From positions 7,756,816 to 7,820,815 of the forward strand of contig NZ_JARUBL010000001.1 of assembly GCF_029626155.1 (NCBI RefSeq): a stretch of DNA of 64,000 nt, in the 5' to 3' direction. Both the position numbers and the translations under genes were made by a program. Position 1 is the stretch's first letter, and each line of letters opens with the position of its first letter. Below the pieces are notes generated by a model. It did not search any database and had not been told where the DNA came from. It saw only the letters and a program-made list of their open reading frames with translations. Positions 37,286-45,642 of the stretch are shown here, piece after piece. This DNA is from Solwaraspora sp. WMMD1047. Its GTDB lineage: Bacteria; Actinomycetota; Actinomycetes; Mycobacteriales; Micromonosporaceae.

Positions 37286-37552
37286 ATGGGCATCGGTACC
37301 GGCGTTTTCCTCATCGCACTGGGAGCCATCCTGACGTTCGCCGTCCGGGCGAACATCTGGTGGCTGGATCTGCGCGCGGTCGGCTGGGTGCTGATGCTCG
37401 CCGGCCTGGGCATCCTGTTGACCACGGTCTACTACTGGCAGGACCGCAAGCGGCGGGCCCGCACGCTGATCGTGGAGGAGAACCGGCTGTCGCATCCGAC
37501 CGCGGTCATGCCACCTCCGCCGGACCCACCGCCACCGACCAACCCGCGCTGA
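37286..37552 (+). CDS. DUF6458 small membrane protein (copy 1)
   Basis: 88 aa: MGIGTGVFLIALGAILTFAVRANIWWLDLRAVGWVLMLAGLGILLTTVYYW gives two transmembrane helices, followed by a basic stretch (DRKRRARTLIVEE) and a Pro-rich tail (PPPPDPPPPTN). This matches the actinobacterial DUF6458 family. The function is unknown. A GGGAG lies about 10 bp upstream. A close paralogue is encoded at 38236-38508, on the other side of the SixA-like gene. Confidence 0.82.
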   Translation: MGIGTGVFLIALGAILTFAVRANIWWLDLRAVGWVLMLAGLGILLTTVYYWQDRKRRARTLIVEENRLSHPTAVMPPPPDPPPPTNPR

Positions 37553-37612
37553 GCCCGCGCCGGTCCTCGCACGTCGCGGCCCATAGACCGGCCGGCGTTG
37601 AGCCCCTCGCCG

Positions 37613-38119
37613 TCAGCCTCGGGCGGTGTGCCGGGCCTCGACCGGCGCGGCGCCGAAGGTCAGCTCCGACCAGGCGCCGTCGACCCGGTGCACGACAAGT
37701 CCGGCCGTCCGCAGGCCGTAAAGGTCCGCGCCGGACGGTCTGGTGTCGTCGGTGGACAGCAGATCCGATAGTTCGGACATAGTGGGATTGTGGCCGATCA
37801 ATAGCAGTGTGGTCACCGCCGGGTCCACCGCTCGGGCCAGCTTGAGCAGCCGGGCCGCGCTGCCGCCGTAGATGGCCGAGTCGTACCGCACCTCCGGCTC
37901 GCCGAGCAGCAGGTCGGCGATCGCCGCCCAGGTCTGCCGGGTCCGGCTGGCCGGCGAACAGAGCACCAGATCCGGCCGGTACCCGGCCTCGGCCAGCCAC
38001 GCCCCGGCCGCCATCGCGTCCGCCACACCCCGCGCGACCAGCTCCCGATCGATGTCCGGTCCACCGTGGGGGCGCTCCGCCTTCGCGTGCCGCAGCAGCA
38101 CGATCCTCCGATCCGTCAT
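37613..38119 (-). CDS. SixA-like histidine phosphatase family protein
   Basis: 168 aa. IVLLRHAKAERPHGGPDIDRELVARG carries the catalytic RHA(K/G) motif, VLCSPASRTRQTW is the second phosphate-binding element (SxAxRxxQT), and LLLIGHNPTMSELSDLL contains the second catalytic His (GHNP). SixA-type proteins dephosphorylate phosphohistidine on HPt domains or act as general phosphohistidine phosphatases. It starts at ATG 38119 and lies between two DUF6458 genes transcribed in the opposite direction. Confidence 0.88.
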   Translation of the reverse strand: MTDRRIVLLRHAKAERPHGGPDIDRELVARGVADAMAAGAWLAEAGYRPDLVLCSPASRTRQTWAAIADLLLGEPEVRYDSAIYGGSAARLLKLARAVDPAVTTLLLIGHNPTMSELSDLLSTDDTRPSGADLYGLRTAGLVVHRVDGAWSELTFGAAPVEARHTARG

Positions 38120-38235
38120 CGGGAAAGTTTGCCTGATTGGGGCTTCAACCGCCTGGGTAAGTCGTGGGTTGCCGCAACCTCACAAGTGGCCGCGGCAGGC
38201 AGCGATTGCCAGCGACAGCCAAGGAGGGCGACAAA

Positions 38236-38508
38236 GTGGGCATCGGTGGAAGTATCTTCCTCATCGCCTTGGGCGCGATCTTCGCGTTCGCGGTGGAGTA
38301 CGAGCTGGGTTGGCTCGACCTGAGCGTGGTCGGCTGGGTGCTGATGATCGCCGGCGTCGTCGGCCTGATCATGACGACCTGGTTCTGGCAGAGCCGTCGC
38401 CGGACCATGGGGGACGACCGGGTCCATCAGCAGCCGGTCGTGCCGGCCCAGGACGACCGGGTCGAGGAGTACCGCGAGGTGCGCCGCCCCCCGACCCGCC
38501 CGTACTGA
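38236..38508 (+). CDS. DUF6458 small membrane protein (copy 2)
   Basis: 90 aa starting at GTG 38236, with AAGGAGG 8 bp upstream. VGIGGSIFLIALGAIFAFAVEYELGWLDLSVVGWVLMIAGVVGLIMTTWFW aligns almost residue for residue with the 37286 protein, including WLDL...VGWVLM(L/I)AG. The tail is different and acidic (QDDRVEEYREVRRPP). The two copies are clearly duplicates with divergent cytoplasmic tails. The gene ends 56 bp before a palindromic terminator. Confidence 0.85.
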   Translation: MGIGGSIFLIALGAIFAFAVEYELGWLDLSVVGWVLMIAGVVGLIMTTWFWQSRRRTMGDDRVHQQPVVPAQDDRVEEYREVRRPPTRPY

Positions 38509-38564
38509 CCCCCGACCAGCCACCGGCGACGAAGCCGGCCAACACCCCCAATCAAGGCTCAACC

Positions 38565-38598
38565 AGGTGGCGACGACCCGATCGGGTCGTCGCCACCT
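38565..38598. terminator. 34-bp palindrome between convergent genes
   Basis: AGGTGGCGACGACCCG (38565-38580) and CGGGTCGTCGCCACCT (38583-38598) are perfect inverted copies separated by AT. It lies between the DUF6458 gene (stop 38508) and the convergent Uma2 gene (stop 38603) and can act as a bidirectional terminator. Confidence 0.8.
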
Positions 38599-38602
38599 AC
38601 GT

Positions 38603-39166
38603 CTACCTGGCCCGCAGGACCCCGGTGTTCACCTCGAAGGTGAGCGGCCCGTCGAAGCTGAGCGTCTCGCCCTTCGCCGCCGTGGCGTGTTCGATGTAGT
38701 GCTCGCCGTCCAGTCGGAACAGCCGCAATCCGACCGACTCGAAATCTGCCTGGTCCGGCTCGACGAGCAGATACCAGCCGATTCTGGCCGAGGCGTAGAA
38801 CTGCGTCTTGAGCAGCCGATCTGTCGCCGCGTTGCTGGGTGAGACGATCTCGCAGACCAGCACCACCTCGGACGCCTCGGTCACCGAGCCCTCGGGGTCG
38901 GTGTCCGCCACGATGAGGTCAGGAATGACGATCCGCCCGTTGCCGAGGCGGACGTTCACCGCCTCGTAAGCCCGCAGCCCCACGGCCTGCGCCGCCGGAT
39001 GAAGCGTCGACATCAGGAGGAACGAAAGCTGCTGATGGTACTTGCTCGGCGCCGGGCTCACCCACAGGCCGCCATCGATCAGCTCGGTCCGGTTGGGGGT
39101 CTCGCCGAGCGACAGGTACTCCTGCTCGCTCCACGGCCCCACATGCTCCACGACAGCGTCGGTCAT
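38603..39166 (-). CDS. Uma2-family (DUF820) endonuclease-like protein
   Basis: 187 aa. The PD-(D/E)XK-type fold of DUF820 is visible: [29 protein letters not shown] (N-terminal), [17 protein letters not shown] (conserved PD), [39 protein letters not shown] (E...S...K). Uma2 proteins are widespread, often multicopy, and of unclear biological role. AGGAGG precedes ATG 39166. Confidence 0.88.
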   Translation of the reverse strand: MTDAVVEHVGPWSEQEYLSLGETPNRTELIDGGLWVSPAPSKYHQQLSFLLMSTLHPAAQAVGLRAYEAVNVRLGNGRIVIPDLIVADTDPEGSVTEASEVVLVCEIVSPSNAATDRLLKTQFYASARIGWYLLVEPDQADFESVGLRLFRLDGEHYIEHATAAKGETLSFDGPLTFEVNTGVLRAR

Positions 39167-39354
39167 CGGCTTCCTCCTGGTTCGATTCGTCGACCAGCCG
39201 ACTGGCAGCTTAAGGACGGCGGCTCGTAATGGGGGTGCGCGCGGGGAAAGCGCTCCGTACCGTCAGGTTCGGAGATGCCCAGCGGCGCACCGGCGATCGC
39301 CGGCCCGCGTTCCGCGTGTTGGGGTCTCCACACCTCTGGTAGGGCCGACAAGGC

Positions 39355-39371
39355 TGGGGTTCGAATCCTCA
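39355..39371 (+). other. tRNA T-arm-like fragment
   Basis: TGGGG-TTCGAAT-CCTCA forms a 5-bp stem and the invariant TTCGAAT T-loop, preceded by a GCC-GACAA-GGC hairpin (39344-39354) that could be a variable arm. No matching acceptor 5' strand or anticodon arm was found upstream, so a whole tRNA is not supported. It could be a remnant. Confidence 0.25.
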
Positions 39372-39583
39372 CTCAGGGGTGGCTCCGCGCGACCGACGCC
39401 CTTTGGGGCAGTGGCAGGACGGCCCTGCGGGCCTCGCAGACCATGGCGTACGCCGTGGGCGCGGACGCCCCCGCCGACACCGCCACCGGCCGCCGGAGCC
39501 ACCCCGCCAGCCTTGCCGCCAGCAGGGGCGCACTATCGGGTCCGGCCGACCCGGACAACGACCAGGCAAGGGGAGGTACCGGG

Positions 39584-40246
39584 ATGGCGAAGACCACTGT
39601 GATGGACTGGGAGCGCGCGCTGCTGTTCACCGACGGCCGGTACGTCCGGACGTTGGAGCCCGGTCGGCACCGCTACTGGACCTTCCGCGACACCGTGGCG
39701 AAGGTGGACATGCGGCGCCGCAGCACCGTCGTCTTCGGCCAGGAGCTGCTCACCTCCGACAACGTGACGCTGCGGGTCACCGTGCTGGTCACCTGGCGGG
39801 TGGTCGACCCGCTCGCCTTCCACACCGGCTCGGACGACCCGGGCCAGGCCCTGCACCTGGCGGCACAGCTCGCGATCCGAGACGCGGTCGGCGGGTCCAC
39901 TCTGGATGGGCTGCTCGCCGACCGACGCGGCCTGGCGACCGGCCTGGCCGAGGCGACCACCGCCGGGGTCGACGGCCTCGGCATCGAGGTGCTGTCGGCG
40001 GCGGTGCGGGACCTGATGCTCCCCGGTGAGCTGCGCCGGGCGGTGACCGAGACGCTGTTGGCGAAGGAGGCCGGCCGGGCCGAGCTGGAGCGGGCCCGCT
40101 CCGAGGCGGCGGCGCTGCGTACCCTCGCCAACGCCGCCCGGGTGCTGGAGGAGCACCCGGCGCTGCTGAAGCTGCGCACCCTGCGCGCCGCCGAGGCACC
40201 AGGCACCACGGTCGTGCTCACCCACGACCCGCAGCACCTGCCCTGA
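39584..40246 (+). CDS. SPFH/Band-7 (slipin-like) protein
   Basis: 220 aa from the ATG at 39584, with GGGGAGG 7 bp upstream. It is a Band-7 domain: VMDWERALLFTDGRYVRTLEPGRHRYWTFRDTVAKVDMRRRST, LLTSDNVTLRVTVLVTWRVVDPLAFH, LRDAVGG-type helix and GLGIEVLSAAVRDLMLPGELRRAVTETLLAKEAGRAELERARSEAAALRTLANAARVLEEHP. It lacks the usual N-terminal transmembrane hairpin, so membrane association is uncertain; relatives scaffold membrane microdomains. The open frame upstream to 39275 spans the tRNA-like fragment and is not coding. Confidence 0.82.
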   Translation: MAKTTVMDWERALLFTDGRYVRTLEPGRHRYWTFRDTVAKVDMRRRSTVVFGQELLTSDNVTLRVTVLVTWRVVDPLAFHTGSDDPGQALHLAAQLAIRDAVGGSTLDGLLADRRGLATGLAEATTAGVDGLGIEVLSAAVRDLMLPGELRRAVTETLLAKEAGRAELERARSEAAALRTLANAARVLEEHPALLKLRTLRAAEAPGTTVVLTHDPQHLP

Positions 40247-40288
40247 TTCCGGTCAGCTCGACCGACCGGGTCAGCGCTCGCGGGCGAC

Positions 40289-40681
40289 TCAGCTCTCCCG
40301 GGCGGCGAGATAGGCGGCGGCCAGCCGCTTCGGCGCCCGGGAGAGCCACGACTCGGTCAGCAGCTCGTCCAGGTCGTCGTCGGTGAGCCGGTCCAGCCGG
40401 GCCAGGATGATCGGGTAGCCGTCGAAGTGCCCGGTGGTGAAGTAGCGCTCGGGCTCGTCGGCGATCAGCGCCTCCTTGGCGCCCTCGTCCGCCACCCGCG
40501 TCGCCAGGATCGGCCCCTCCGGCGCATCGTCCCCGAGCTCCGCCAGGTCGCCCTTGCGCAACGGCCGCTCCCACGCGAACAGCTTCTCCCGCACCACCCA
40601 CTGCAGGTGCTCACGACCGTCCCGCTCGGCCGCCTCGGGCAGCGCCAGCGCGATCCGGCGTACGTCGTCCCAGCTCGCCAT
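40289..40681 (-). CDS. MmcQ/YjbR family DNA-binding protein
   Basis: 130 aa: MASWDDVRRIALALPEAAERDGREHLQWVVREKLFAWERPLRKGD, then VADEGAKEALIADEPERYFTTGHFDGYPIILARLDRLTDDDLDELLTESWLSRAPKRLAAAYL. This is the CyaY-like MmcQ/YjbR fold, with the conserved F(T/F)xxH(F/Y)xGYP block. Its role is unknown; it is annotated as DNA-binding by family. ATG 40681 was preferred over the frame's upstream GTG at 40711. Confidence 0.85.
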   Translation of the reverse strand: MASWDDVRRIALALPEAAERDGREHLQWVVREKLFAWERPLRKGDLAELGDDAPEGPILATRVADEGAKEALIADEPERYFTTGHFDGYPIILARLDRLTDDDLDELLTESWLSRAPKRLAAAYLAARES

Positions 40682-40711
40682 GACCGCGAGCCTAGGCCCG
40701 ACCACCGACAT

Positions 40712-41602
40712 TCAGAGCGGCTTCACGCAGGACCACTGGCTGCCCACCGGCCGGTAGCCCAACCGGGCGTTGACCGCCAGCATCGGCCCGTTCGCCGCGT
40801 CGTTGCCGGTGTACGCCGCCGTCACGCCGTCCTCGGCGGCCCGGCGCAGCGCCGCCGACTTGACCAGCAGCGCCAACCCGCGCCCCCGGTGCTCCGGCCG
40901 GGTGCCCGTCATCGCCGACCACATCCGCTCCCCGTCCCGGATCACGAGCGTGAACCCGGCCACCGTCTCCCCGACCAGCGCGGCCGTGCTGGCCTGGTGA
41001 TCCAGGCCGACGTTCTCCCAGATCTCGGTCCGCCAGGCGTCGTAGGCGAGGGCGTCGTTCGGGACATCGTTCGGCTCGTCGACGACGGCTGCGGCATGGG
41101 CGGCGTACACCTGCTTGTCGTCAAGCTCGGCCAGGCTCGCCAGTCGGATGCCGGCCGGCGGCGCCGGCACGGTCGGTGGCTGCCGGAGCTCCAGGGCCGA
41201 GTAGCGGGCCTCGCGGCTGGGCTCGAACCCGCGCCGCCGGGCGAAGTCCAGTCCCTCCGGGGTGGCCCAGGTGCGCAGTCGCCGGACGCCGAACGCCTCG
41301 ACGTGCTCGGTCGCCACCGCCACCAGTGCGCTGCCGGCGCCCCGGCCGCGATGGTCGGGGTGGACGTGCGGCAGCGAGATCTCCCCTACCCGGGCCGAGG
41401 AGTTCGTGTTCAGGTACGCCGACACCCAGCCGACGAGCTCCCCCTGCCGCTGCGCGACGAAGGCCGCCCAGTGCTCGTCAGGCGGCGGCTGCGCGATCAT
41501 CCGCCGGGTCGATTCAACCCCCCTGACCAGGTACGGATAGACGGTCGCCCGCAACGCCACCACCGCCGGAGCGTCGTCGGGCACGGCCTGTCGGATCTTC
41601 AT
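40712..41602 (-). CDS. GNAT-family acetyltransferase with two GNAT domains
   Basis: 296 aa from ATG 41602 with GGGGGA 5 bp upstream. The N-terminal domain contains GEISLPHVHPDHRGRGAGSALVAVATEHVEAFG (acetyl-CoA motif Q/RxxGxG/A). The C-terminal half is degenerate but still shows TGTRPEHRGRGLALLVKSAALRRAAEDGVTAAYTGN. Tandem GNAT proteins include mycothiol synthase-like enzymes, but the substrate is unknown. It is divergent from the NACHT gene, with a ~155-bp shared upstream region. Confidence 0.85.
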   Translation of the reverse strand: MKIRQAVPDDAPAVVALRATVYPYLVRGVESTRRMIAQPPPDEHWAAFVAQRQGELVGWVSAYLNTNSSARVGEISLPHVHPDHRGRGAGSALVAVATEHVEAFGVRRLRTWATPEGLDFARRRGFEPSREARYSALELRQPPTVPAPPAGIRLASLAELDDKQVYAAHAAAVVDEPNDVPNDALAYDAWRTEIWENVGLDHQASTAALVGETVAGFTLVIRDGERMWSAMTGTRPEHRGRGLALLVKSAALRRAAEDGVTAAYTGNDAANGPMLAVNARLGYRPVGSQWSCVKPL

Positions 41603-41669
41603 CGCATCCCCCGAGTGTCTGGTCACGCCTTGGCGATCCTCGATCGTGGTCGGGTCACGATGATCCAAA

Positions 41670-41700
41670 CAACCCGTTTTCCTGCAACCACAGCGGGTTG
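41670..41700. promoter_or_regulatory. dyad upstream of the NACHT gene
   Basis: CAACCCG (41670-41676) and CGGGTTG (41694-41700) form an inverted repeat 17 bp apart, 57 bp before the NACHT gene start and inside the divergent region shared with the GNAT gene. It could bind a dimeric regulator. No clear -35/-10 pair is seen. Confidence 0.3.
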
Positions 41701-41757
41701 CACCGCTCTGGCATCCTGGTGGTCCGCAGGCCGGCACCACTGTGGAGGGCGAGCGAT

Positions 41758-44700
41758 TTGAGCGGACTGGAGACAGCGGCCTTCGTGCTCGGCACGGCGG
41801 TCGCCAAGACCGCCTGCGGCCTCTGGCTCGGCGACCACAAGCTGGCAAACGAGATCGGCAACAGCTTCATCGACCACGCCGTCGCCCGGGTGACCGGTCT
41901 CCGGCAGCAGCGTCAGGTGGAACGGATCTGGTCGCACATCGCCGATCTGGTCGCCGACCGGGTCGAGCCGCTTGTCGAGACCGAGTACCGGACGCTGCCC
42001 GAACACGAGCGGATCGCCGCGATCGACGCCGTTCGGGACACCTTCGCGGCGGCGGCCCTCACCGAGCGGGACCTGTTCCGGCTGGACCTGGACGCCAACT
42101 ACCTGAACCGGCACCTGCGCTCCGGCGACCCCGGCCGGGTCGAACGGGCCGGCCTGTCGGCGGACGCCACCGCGCTCTACGACCGCCTGCTGCAGGAATG
42201 CTGCCTGTACGCCATCGAGCTGGTGCACGGGCTGCCGGCCGCGACTGCGGCCGGCTTCGAGGAGCTACTGCGCCGGGAGCGGCAGATCCTCGACACGTTG
42301 GCGGAGTTGCTGACGAAGCTGGCGAGTCAACCCGGTGTCGCCGAGTTCGAGGGCGCCTACCGGCAGGCGGTCCGCAACCGGCTCGACCGGGTCGAGTTCT
42401 TCGGGGCGTCGCTGACCGGGCCCAGCCGGCACTACCCGCTCTCGGTGGCGTACCTCAGCCTGACCGTCTCCGGCGACTTCCCCCGCCCGCCGGCCGACCC
42501 GATGCTGGAGTCGATCGGCCGTCTCATCGACACCATGCGGGACCGCCCTCGCTCCGAGGGTGTCGGCACCACCCGCGTGGAGGAGGTGTTGGCCTCGTCC
42601 CGTCGCGTCTTCGTGCGCGGGCAGGCCGGTATCGGCAAGACCACGCTGTTGCAGTGGATCGCGGTACGCAGCGCCGACAACTCGTTCGGCGATAGGGTGT
42701 CCGACTGGAACAACACCGTCCCGTTCTTCATCCCGCTGCGCCGCTACGCGCAGACCGACCTGCCGGCGCCCGAGCAGTTCCTCGGTGAGGTGGGCAAGAA
42801 CATCGCCGACGGTATGCAGTCCTGGTGGGTGCAGCGGCTGCTGACCGACGGCCGGGCGATCGTCCTGGTCGACGGCGTCGACGAGCTGCCCGAGTCGCGC
42901 CGCGATGAGGTACGCCGCTGGCTGCACCACCTGATCGCGGACTTTCCCAAGGCTCGTTACGTGGTCACCACCAGACCGGCTGCCACCCCCGCCGACTGGC
43001 TCGGCGCCGACGACTTCACCGTCGCCGAACTGGAGCCGATGACCCCGGCCGACGTGTCGGTCTTCGTGCACCGCTGGCACGAGGCGATGCGCGACCAGTG
43101 CGGCGACTCCGACGAACGCGACCAACTCACCGGGTACGAGAACCAACTGCTGGACTCGATTGCCACCCAGCGGCACCTTCGCCGGCTCGCCGGCTATCCG
43201 CTGCTCTGCGCTCTGTTGTGCGCGCTGCACCGGGACCGGCACGGCGCACTGCCCGCCAACCGGATGGAGCTGTACCGGATCGCGCTGGAGATGCTGCTGG
43301 ACCGCCGGGACCGGGGCCGCAAGCTGCCGACGACCCCGGAGCTGGACCTGGACCTGCCGCAGAAGACGCTGCTGCTGCGCGACATCGCGTACTGGCTGGT
43401 GCGCAACGGCTGGACCTCGGTCTCCGTCGACCGGGCGCAGCGGCGGGTGGCCGGCAAGCTGCGCGGCATGGCCGTAAAGGCGCCCGCCCCGGCGGTCTTC
43501 CGGTTGCTGCTGGAGCGCAGTGGTCTGCTGCGGGAGCCGGTCGAGGGGCAGATCGACTTCGTGCACCGGTCGTTCCAGGAGTACCTGGCCGCCGCCGAGG
43601 CCGCCGCCGCTCCCGGCGAGGCCGACACCGCCGGTGCCGACGACATCGGCGCGCTGGCCCGGTTCGCGCACAACGACGACTGGAGCGAGGTGGTGGTGCT
43701 GGCCGCCGGCCACGCCACCACGCCACACCGGGTGGAACTGCTCACCGCCGTCCTGGACCGGATCGACACCGAGTCGGGCCAGGTCGCCGACACCCTGCGG
43801 CTTGTGGCGCTGGCCTGCCTCGACACCTCGCCGGAGCTGCCACCCGAGTTGCGGACGCGGATCGAGCGGGAGGCCGCCCGGGTCATCCCACCCGCCAACA
43901 TGGCAACCGCCCGCGCGATCGCGAAGTCAGAGTTCGCCGTCGACCTGCTGGTCCGCTCCCGGCCGACCGGCGCCGCCGAGGTAGCAGCGACCATCCGGGC
44001 CGCCGCCGAGATCGGCGACCCCGCCGCCCTCCCCCTGCTGGCCCGGTTCGGCACCGACCGACGCAAGTCCATCGTCCGCGAACTACTCCGCGCCTGGCCA
44101 AGCTTCGACCCCGAGGAGTACGCCCGCACGGTCCTACCGTCGTACCCGCTGGTCCCCAATACGTGGTTTCGGGTCGAGGACGCTCGCCTCGCGCCCGGCC
44201 TCCGGCATCTGACCGCTCTCCGTGATCTCGATTTCCTGCCGACCGGCACGGCGATCACCGATCTGGGGTTCGTCGCGGACCTTCCGGGACTCACCGGGCT
44301 GTACACGCACTGCGTCACCGACCTGGGGCCGGTGGCCAGCACAAGCCTCGAAGCTCTCTTCATCCGGGAGGCGCCGCCGGAGGCGCCACCGTTGTCGGTC
44401 GCGCCGCTGACGAACCTGGGGAGTCTCCGACATCTCGACATCCACTATCCGGTGACCGACCTCCACACCTTGCCCGCCCTGACCTCCCTGGCATTGGCAG
44501 GGTTGGGGACGGCCGCGCGCCTTGATGAGCTACGCCATCTCGGCGGACTCGAATGGGTCCATCTCGTCGGCTTGCCAGACCTGCTCGACCTGCGTCCACT
44601 CGACTGGCTCGACGCGCCCGAACATCTCATCCTGATCGGTTGCCCAGCCCTCGCCGACCTGGAAGGGCTCGCAGGGTGGGCGGACTCGCTCCGGCACCTA

Positions 44701-45039
44701 ACTTTCAGCGACTGCGGAGCACTGGACCTGTCCGCTCTTGCCCCGCTGCGCGGGCTTATGGAACTCCACCTCCTCGGCGACGCGGACCTCGACCTGGCGC
44801 GACTTCCGGAGCTGCCCTCGTTGTCATCGCTGACTCTTTCGCACCACAGTCCCGACCTCTCCCGCCTCCACCGGCTATCAGCCCTCGTAAGGTTGGACCT
44901 GTTCGATGCCCGAAGCGTGGATTTGACCCCTCTTGTCGGCCGCGAGCTGAGCGTCTGCCTCTCTCCCGACTCTTCCGACGCTGCCGTGGTGGGCGCCGAG
45001 CCGTTCGCCCAGGCGGGCGGCATCCTGCGGCGGAGGTAA
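41758..45039 (+). CDS. NACHT-domain STAND NTPase with N-terminal helical domain and C-terminal LRR-like repeats
   Basis: 1093 aa starting at TTG 41758, supported by GGAGGG 8 bp upstream (no ATG or GTG fits better). Residues 1 to ~215 are helical (GLETAAFVLGTAVAKTACGLWL..., like the NACHT-N-terminal helical effector or adaptor domains). Residues ~285-600 are NACHT: VFVRGQAGIGKTTLLQW with Walker A Lys at 294, IVLVDGVDELPESRR as Walker B at ~370, then RYVVTTRP and GYPLLCALLC. Residues ~815-1080 carry about ten leucine-rich repeat units (L..L..L.LxxxxxxDL). Bacterial NACHT proteins of this build defend against phages by NTP-driven oligomerisation. There is no toxic effector domain visible at the N-terminus. 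Confidence 0.9.
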   Translation: MSGLETAAFVLGTAVAKTACGLWLGDHKLANEIGNSFIDHAVARVTGLRQQRQVERIWSHIADLVADRVEPLVETEYRTLPEHERIAAIDAVRDTFAAAALTERDLFRLDLDANYLNRHLRSGDPGRVERAGLSADATALYDRLLQECCLYAIELVHGLPAATAAGFEELLRRERQILDTLAELLTKLASQPGVAEFEGAYRQAVRNRLDRVEFFGASLTGPSRHYPLSVAYLSLTVSGDFPRPPADPMLESIGRLIDTMRDRPRSEGVGTTRVEEVLASSRRVFVRGQAGIGKTTLLQWIAVRSADNSFGDRVSDWNNTVPFFIPLRRYAQTDLPAPEQFLGEVGKNIADGMQSWWVQRLLTDGRAIVLVDGVDELPESRRDEVRRWLHHLIADFPKARYVVTTRPAATPADWLGADDFTVAELEPMTPADVSVFVHRWHEAMRDQCGDSDERDQLTGYENQLLDSIATQRHLRRLAGYPLLCALLCALHRDRHGALPANRMELYRIALEMLLDRRDRGRKLPTTPELDLDLPQKTLLLRDIAYWLVRNGWTSVSVDRAQRRVAGKLRGMAVKAPAPAVFRLLLERSGLLREPVEGQIDFVHRSFQEYLAAAEAAAAPGEADTAGADDIGALARFAHNDDWSEVVVLAAGHATTPHRVELLTAVLDRIDTESGQVADTLRLVALACLDTSPELPPELRTRIEREAARVIPPANMATARAIAKSEFAVDLLVRSRPTGAAEVAATIRAAAEIGDPAALPLLARFGTDRRKSIVRELLRAWPSFDPEEYARTVLPSYPLVPNTWFRVEDARLAPGLRHLTALRDLDFLPTGTAITDLGFVADLPGLTGLYTHCVTDLGPVASTSLEALFIREAPPEAPPLSVAPLTNLGSLRHLDIHYPVTDLHTLPALTSLALAGLGTAARLDELRHLGGLEWVHLVGLPDLLDLRPLDWLDAPEHLILIGCPALADLEGLAGWADSLRHLTFSDCGALDLSALAPLRGLMELHLLGDADLDLARLPELPSLSSLTLSHHSPDLSRLHRLSALVRLDLFDARSVDLTPLVGRELSVCLSPDSSDAAVVGAEPFAQAGGILRRR

Positions 45040-45246
45040 CACCGCTCGGTTTAGCGGCAGTTTCACCGGAAGGTAGTCGTCGCCAACCAGGTCCAGGTAG
45101 GTAACGGCGGCCCAGAAAGCTTGGCAGGCCGGTGCCCGGCAGACCGGGCAGAGGCCGTCGACGGCCGGCCAGTGGTCGGCCGTGATCCGGCGGGCCGACA
45201 GCCGCAGCCGGTTCCGGATCTGCGCAGCCGACAGCCCCGCCTTCAC
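44878..45246 (-). CDS. small Cys-rich protein, C-terminus running antisense into the NACHT gene
   Basis: Up to 122 aa. The conserved-looking part is residues ~1-64: ITADHWPAVDGLCPVCRAPACQAFWAAVTYLDLVGDDYLPVKLPLNR, with a CPVC...C cluster that could bind zinc. The remaining residues are antisense to the last 54 codons of the NACHT gene and look like random read-through. The start is GTG 45246, overlapping the upstream gene's TGA (GTGA), so translation is coupled. The native stop may have been lost by the rearrangement that brought in the NACHT gene. The function is unknown. Confidence 0.6.
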   Translation of the reverse strand: MKAGLSAAQIRNRLRLSARRITADHWPAVDGLCPVCRAPACQAFWAAVTYLDLVGDDYLPVKLPLNRAVLPPPQDAARLGERLGAHHGSVGRVGREADAQLAADKRGQIHASGIEQVQPYEG

Positions 45247-45479
45247 GGCATCGCCGCCCGGGAATCACGTTCGGTGGCCATCGCTCGTACGGTCTCCACG
45301 AACTCGCGTGCCCTTTCCAGATATGCGCAACCATTGCATTTGCAGTGCAGGCACACCGGCCGCCACGGCACGTTCTGGTGCCGGTCGATTTCGCCCAGGG
45401 CCACGTCGAACAGCACCGATACATCAGGATCGTCGTCGGGTCGAGTCAGCTCAGACTGTGCAGCCGGAGATGCAATCAT
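45243..45479 (-). CDS. small Cys-rich protein (zinc-ribbon-like), first of coupled pair
   Basis: 78 aa from ATG 45479, with GGGAG 5 bp upstream; the frame's upstream start at 45629 is read-through. It has an acidic N-terminus (TRPDDDPDVSVLFDVALGEIDRH), then CLHCKCNGCAYLERAREFVETVRAMATERDS, a tight C-x2-C-x1-C-x2-C arrangement suitable for metal binding next to a helix. It overlaps the next gene by 4 bp and diverges from the XRE regulator gene at 45756. Similar coupled Cys-rich pairs beside XRE/DUF397 genes are typical of actinomycete accessory regions, by general impression. The function is unknown. Confidence 0.65.
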   Translation of the reverse strand: MIASPAAQSELTRPDDDPDVSVLFDVALGEIDRHQNVPWRPVCLHCKCNGCAYLERAREFVETVRAMATERDSRAAMP

Positions 45480-45642
45480 TGCGCTCCCATCCGTTGCCGG
45501 CCGGGCCAGGACTGCGCGGGCACGCGCGGCAGCCCTGACCCGGGGATCGGGCGCGGGACCAGGGGTTGTGATGGCGCGCAATACGGGGGAGATACGCGAC
45601 CCCCTGGCCCCGCGCCCAGCCAGCATCACGCCGCGAACAACC

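Noticed and set aside
39285-39385. Complete tRNA gene
   Set aside because: Only the T-arm and a possible variable arm are present; no acceptor partner or anticodon loop could be folded.
44756-45424. 222-aa minus-strand frame across the Cys-rich pair
   Set aside because: It lacks a ribosome site and lies in a different frame from the two coupled Cys-rich ORFs, whose coding signal is clearer.
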